This document shows, in pieces, positions 5,878 to 7,551 of a DNA stretch of 7,551 bases (the first letter of the stretch is position 1; every line of letters starts with the position of its first letter). The DNA lies in the NCBI GenBank assembly GCA_028694545.1, contig JAQVKV010000096.1, forward strand, positions 1 to 7,551. Reading direction: 5' to 3'. The stretch comes from Zavarzinia sp. GTDB taxonomy: Bacteria; Pseudomonadota; Alphaproteobacteria; Zavarziniales; Zavarziniaceae. A program made the translations under genes and the position numbers. The notes below the pieces were generated by a model that had not been told where the DNA came from, made no database searches, and saw nothing but the letters and a program-made list of their open reading frames with translations.

Positions 5878-7019
5878 GACACCAGCACCACCGCGCTGTC
5901 CGGCGCCCAGGTCAGATAGACCTCGTCGTTCCAGGTGATCGGCATGTCGCGCAGGCGGGTACGGTTGGCGACGGCCGCCGTCACCTTCTTCCCGTCGGCG
6001 AGACGCACGTGATAGATCGTGAGATTGCCGAGATAGCCGATGTCCCACACCGTGCCCTTGATGCAGTTCAAGGACACATCCGGCGGCGGGGTCAGGGCGA
6101 CGTCGATCTTCTCGGGCCGGATCGCGGCCCAGACCGTGGCGCCGGCGGCGGCCGAGGTCCCGCGATCGACATGGATCTCCGCGTCCGCGTCGACCGGCAC
6201 GATGCGCACATGGTCCGCCGCCGCCTCGGTCAGCCGGCCCTCGAAGACATTCACGTCGCCGATGAATTCGGCAACATAGCGGCTGTTCGGATATTCGTAG
6301 ATCTCGGTCGGGGTCGCCACCTGGGCGATGCGGCCGTGATCCATCACCGCGATCCGGGACGAGACGGTCATCGCCTCCTCCTGGTCGTGGGTGACGATGA
6401 CGAAGGTGATGCCCACCTGCTCCTGGATGTTCATCAGCTCGAACTGGGTCTGTTCGCGCAGCTTCTTGTCGAGCGCGCCGAGCGGCTCGTCGAGGAGCAG
6501 CATCTTCGGCTTCTTGACGAGGCTGCGCGCGAGCGCCACGCGCTGGCGCTGGCCACCCGAAAGCTGGTGCGGCTTGCGCTTGGCGAATTTTGTGAGCTGG
6601 ACGAGGTTCAGCATCTCCTCGACCCGCGCCGCCCGTTCCGGCTTGGGCACGCCGTCCTGCCGGAGGCCGAAGGCGATATTGTCCTCGACCGTCATGTGCG
6701 GGAACAGGGCGTAGGACTGGAACATCATGTTCACCGGCCGCTCGTAGGGCGGCACGGTCGACATGTCGACACCATCGAGTTCGATCCGCCCCGAGGTTGG
6801 ACGCTCGAAACCGGCCAGCATGCGCAGCAGGGTGGTCTTGCCGCAGCCCGACGGCCCGAGCAGGGAGAAGAATTCCCGCTGGTAGATGTCGAGGCTCATG
6901 TTGTCGACGGCGACGAAGTCGCCGAAGGTCTTGGTGACATTCACGATCCGGATGTAGGGCTTGGCCTGCGGATCGTTCCAAGGCTCGAAAGGTACCCTCG
7001 CGGCGCTCGCCGTATTCAT
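5874..7019 (-). CDS. potG: Polyamine ABC transporter ATP-binding protein PotG
   Basis: This 381-residue ATPase powers polyamine uptake from the cytoplasmic face. All ABC motifs are intact: Walker A GPSGCGKTT (55-63), Q-loop Gln101, signature LSGGQ (153-157), Walker B LLLDEP (174-179), D-loop ALD (181-183) and switch His210. After the nucleotide-binding domain, the YEYPNSRYVAEFIGDVNVFEG stretch (about 241-261, split here across the domain border) leads into a C-terminal TOBE-type regulatory domain of about 110 residues with AAIRPEKI. The length agrees with PotG/PotA proteins. The N-terminal tail of about 22 residues contains a short PFEPWNDP segment. The start ATG 7019 has a strong purine stretch (GGGGGTAGGGG) just upstream. 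A 97-bp gap with a hairpin separates it from potF, in contrast to the overlapping junctions downstream. Confidence 0.96.
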   Translation of the reverse strand: MNTASAARVPFEPWNDPQAKPYIRIVNVTKTFGDFVAVDNMSLDIYQREFFSLLGPSGCGKTTLLRMLAGFERPTSGRIELDGVDMSTVPPYERPVNMMFQSYALFPHMTVEDNIAFGLRQDGVPKPERAARVEEMLNLVQLTKFAKRKPHQLSGGQRQRVALARSLVKKPKMLLLDEPLGALDKKLREQTQFELMNIQEQVGITFVIVTHDQEEAMTVSSRIAVMDHGRIAQVATPTEIYEYPNSRYVAEFIGDVNVFEGRLTEAAADHVRIVPVDADAEIHVDRGTSAAAGATVWAAIRPEKIDVALTPPPDVSLNCIKGTVWDIGYLGNLTIYHVRLADGKKVTAAVANRTRLRDMPITWNDEVYLTWAPDSAVVLVS

Positions 7020-7074
7020 GCCCCTACCCCCATGACGCCCCGCGTATTCCCGGGCAAAGCAGACAGAACGAGAA

Positions 7075-7103
7075 GGGCCGGCGTCGATCCCCGGCGCCGG
7101 CCC
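7075..7103 (-). terminator. Intra-operon hairpin between potF and potG (attenuator-like)
   Basis: GGGCCGGCG (7075-7083) and CGCCGGCCC (7095-7103) form a perfect 9-bp all-G/C stem around an 11-nt loop. It starts 13 nt after the potF stop codon. On the - strand the stem is followed by TTCTCGTTCTGTCTGCTTTG, which is T-rich but not a clean T run. It could end part of the transcripts or protect the potF message from 3' exonucleases. Either effect would leave more binding protein than transporter, as is common for such operons. Confidence 0.6.
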
Positions 7104-7116
7104 CGATCCCGGGCGA

Positions 7117-7551
7117 TCAGTCGCCCAGCTTGATCGTTTCCCAGATCTTGTTCAGAACCCGCTGCTCCTTCTGGGTATAGGCGGTGACGAGGAACAGGGT
7201 CTTCATCACTTCCGCCGGCGGATAGATGCCCGGGTTGGAGGTGACGGCGGCGTCCATCAGGGGCTCGGCCGCCTTGTTGCCGTTGGCGTATTGGGTCGCG
7301 GCCGAATTGCGGGCGATCACCTCGGGCGTCATCATGTAGTTGATGAAGGCGTGCGCCGCGTCCGGATGCGGGGCGTCGGCGAGGATCGCCATCGAATCGA
7401 ACCAGAGCTGGGCGCCTTCCTTCGGGATCGAGAAGGCGACGTCGACGCCCGAGTTCGCGGCATCGGCGGCGGCCTTGGCCTGGAAGACGTCACCGTTCCA
7501 GGCGATCGCCAGGCAGATGTCGCCGGTCGCCAGCTTGTCGATCATCGACGA
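7117..7551 (-). CDS. potF: Periplasmic polyamine-binding protein PotF, C-terminal part
   Basis: The last 144 codons are visible; the N-terminus with the signal peptide lies beyond the window edge. The fragment aligns without gaps, from memory, to the end of E. coli PotF. WNGD matches the WAGD containing ligand residues Trp244 and Asp247, FD matches Asp278, and QYANGNKA matches the segment with Tyr314. The stretches FSIPKEGA, FINYMMTPEVIA and NPGIYPP are family-typical. The protein captures polyamine in the periplasm and delivers it to PotH-PotI. One pocket position differs: the residue equal to Phe276 of E. coli PotF is tryptophan here (codon 7402-7404), as in the spermidine binder PotD. The residue equal to Leu348 is valine, hydrophobic as in PotF. 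Putrescine is the best guess as ligand, with spermidine possible. Confidence 0.92.
   Translation of the reverse strand, partial: SSMIDKLATGDICLAIAWNGDVFQAKAAADAANSGVDVAFSIPKEGAQLWFDSMAILADAPHPDAAHAFINYMMTPEVIARNSAATQYANGNKAAEPLMDAAVTSNPGIYPPAEVMKTLFLVTAYTQKEQRVLNKIWETIKLGD

Noticed and set aside
7091..7100. Self-complementary CCGGCGCCGG as a separate protein-binding palindrome
   Set aside because: It is part of the loop and right arm of the potF-potG hairpin, and such G/C palindromes are frequent by chance at this base composition.
6009..7133. Long open frame (374 codons) on the + strand opposite potG
   Set aside because: It is fully antisense to a gene with every ABC ATPase motif intact. 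Its residue mix (many Arg, His, Asp, Gly) is typical of the complement of GC-rich coding DNA.

Overview
The window is GC-rich with compact gene spacing, several four-base start/stop overlaps and alphaproteobacterial-type proteins. A chromosomal segment of an alphaproteobacterium is the best guess; I cannot name a genus from the sequence alone. All clear genes belong to known families, and I see no mobile element, CRISPR array, tRNA or rRNA.

Left part (1-1382, + strand): the last 29 residues of a thioredoxin/TPR protein of the YbbN/CnoX type, then a stand-alone Lon substrate-binding-domain protein, a Trm112-family small protein and a DUF971 protein. Spacing is tight (4 bp, about 20 bp, then a GTGA overlap), so this is probably one operon with a likely role in protein quality control or translation maintenance.

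Middle part (1398-3710, - strand): a GNAT acetyltransferase converges on the first operon. Upstream of it lies a MarR regulator followed directly by a Bcr/CflA-type MFS efflux pump. A perfect 9+9 bp inverted repeat sits just upstream of the MarR start and is the obvious candidate autoregulatory operator. This is the classic repressor-plus-pump arrangement, in which an inducing compound would release the repressor.

Right part (3770-7551, - strand): a polyamine ABC transporter operon in the order potF (C-terminal part only; it runs off the window) - potG - potH - potI. potG/potH and potH/potI are joined by ATGA overlaps. A strong hairpin lies in the potF-potG gap, where it could lower expression of the membrane and ATPase genes relative to the binding protein. 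A 12-bp perfect stem followed by a T-rich run, about 210 nt past potI, looks like the operon terminator. The 3801-4009 stretch in between is the only sizeable region without a supported gene.

The points most worth checking are the MarR operator, the intra-operon hairpin, the mixed PotF/PotD ligand-pocket residues in the binding protein, and the cysteine-poor Trm112 protein. I found no convincing undescribed system.
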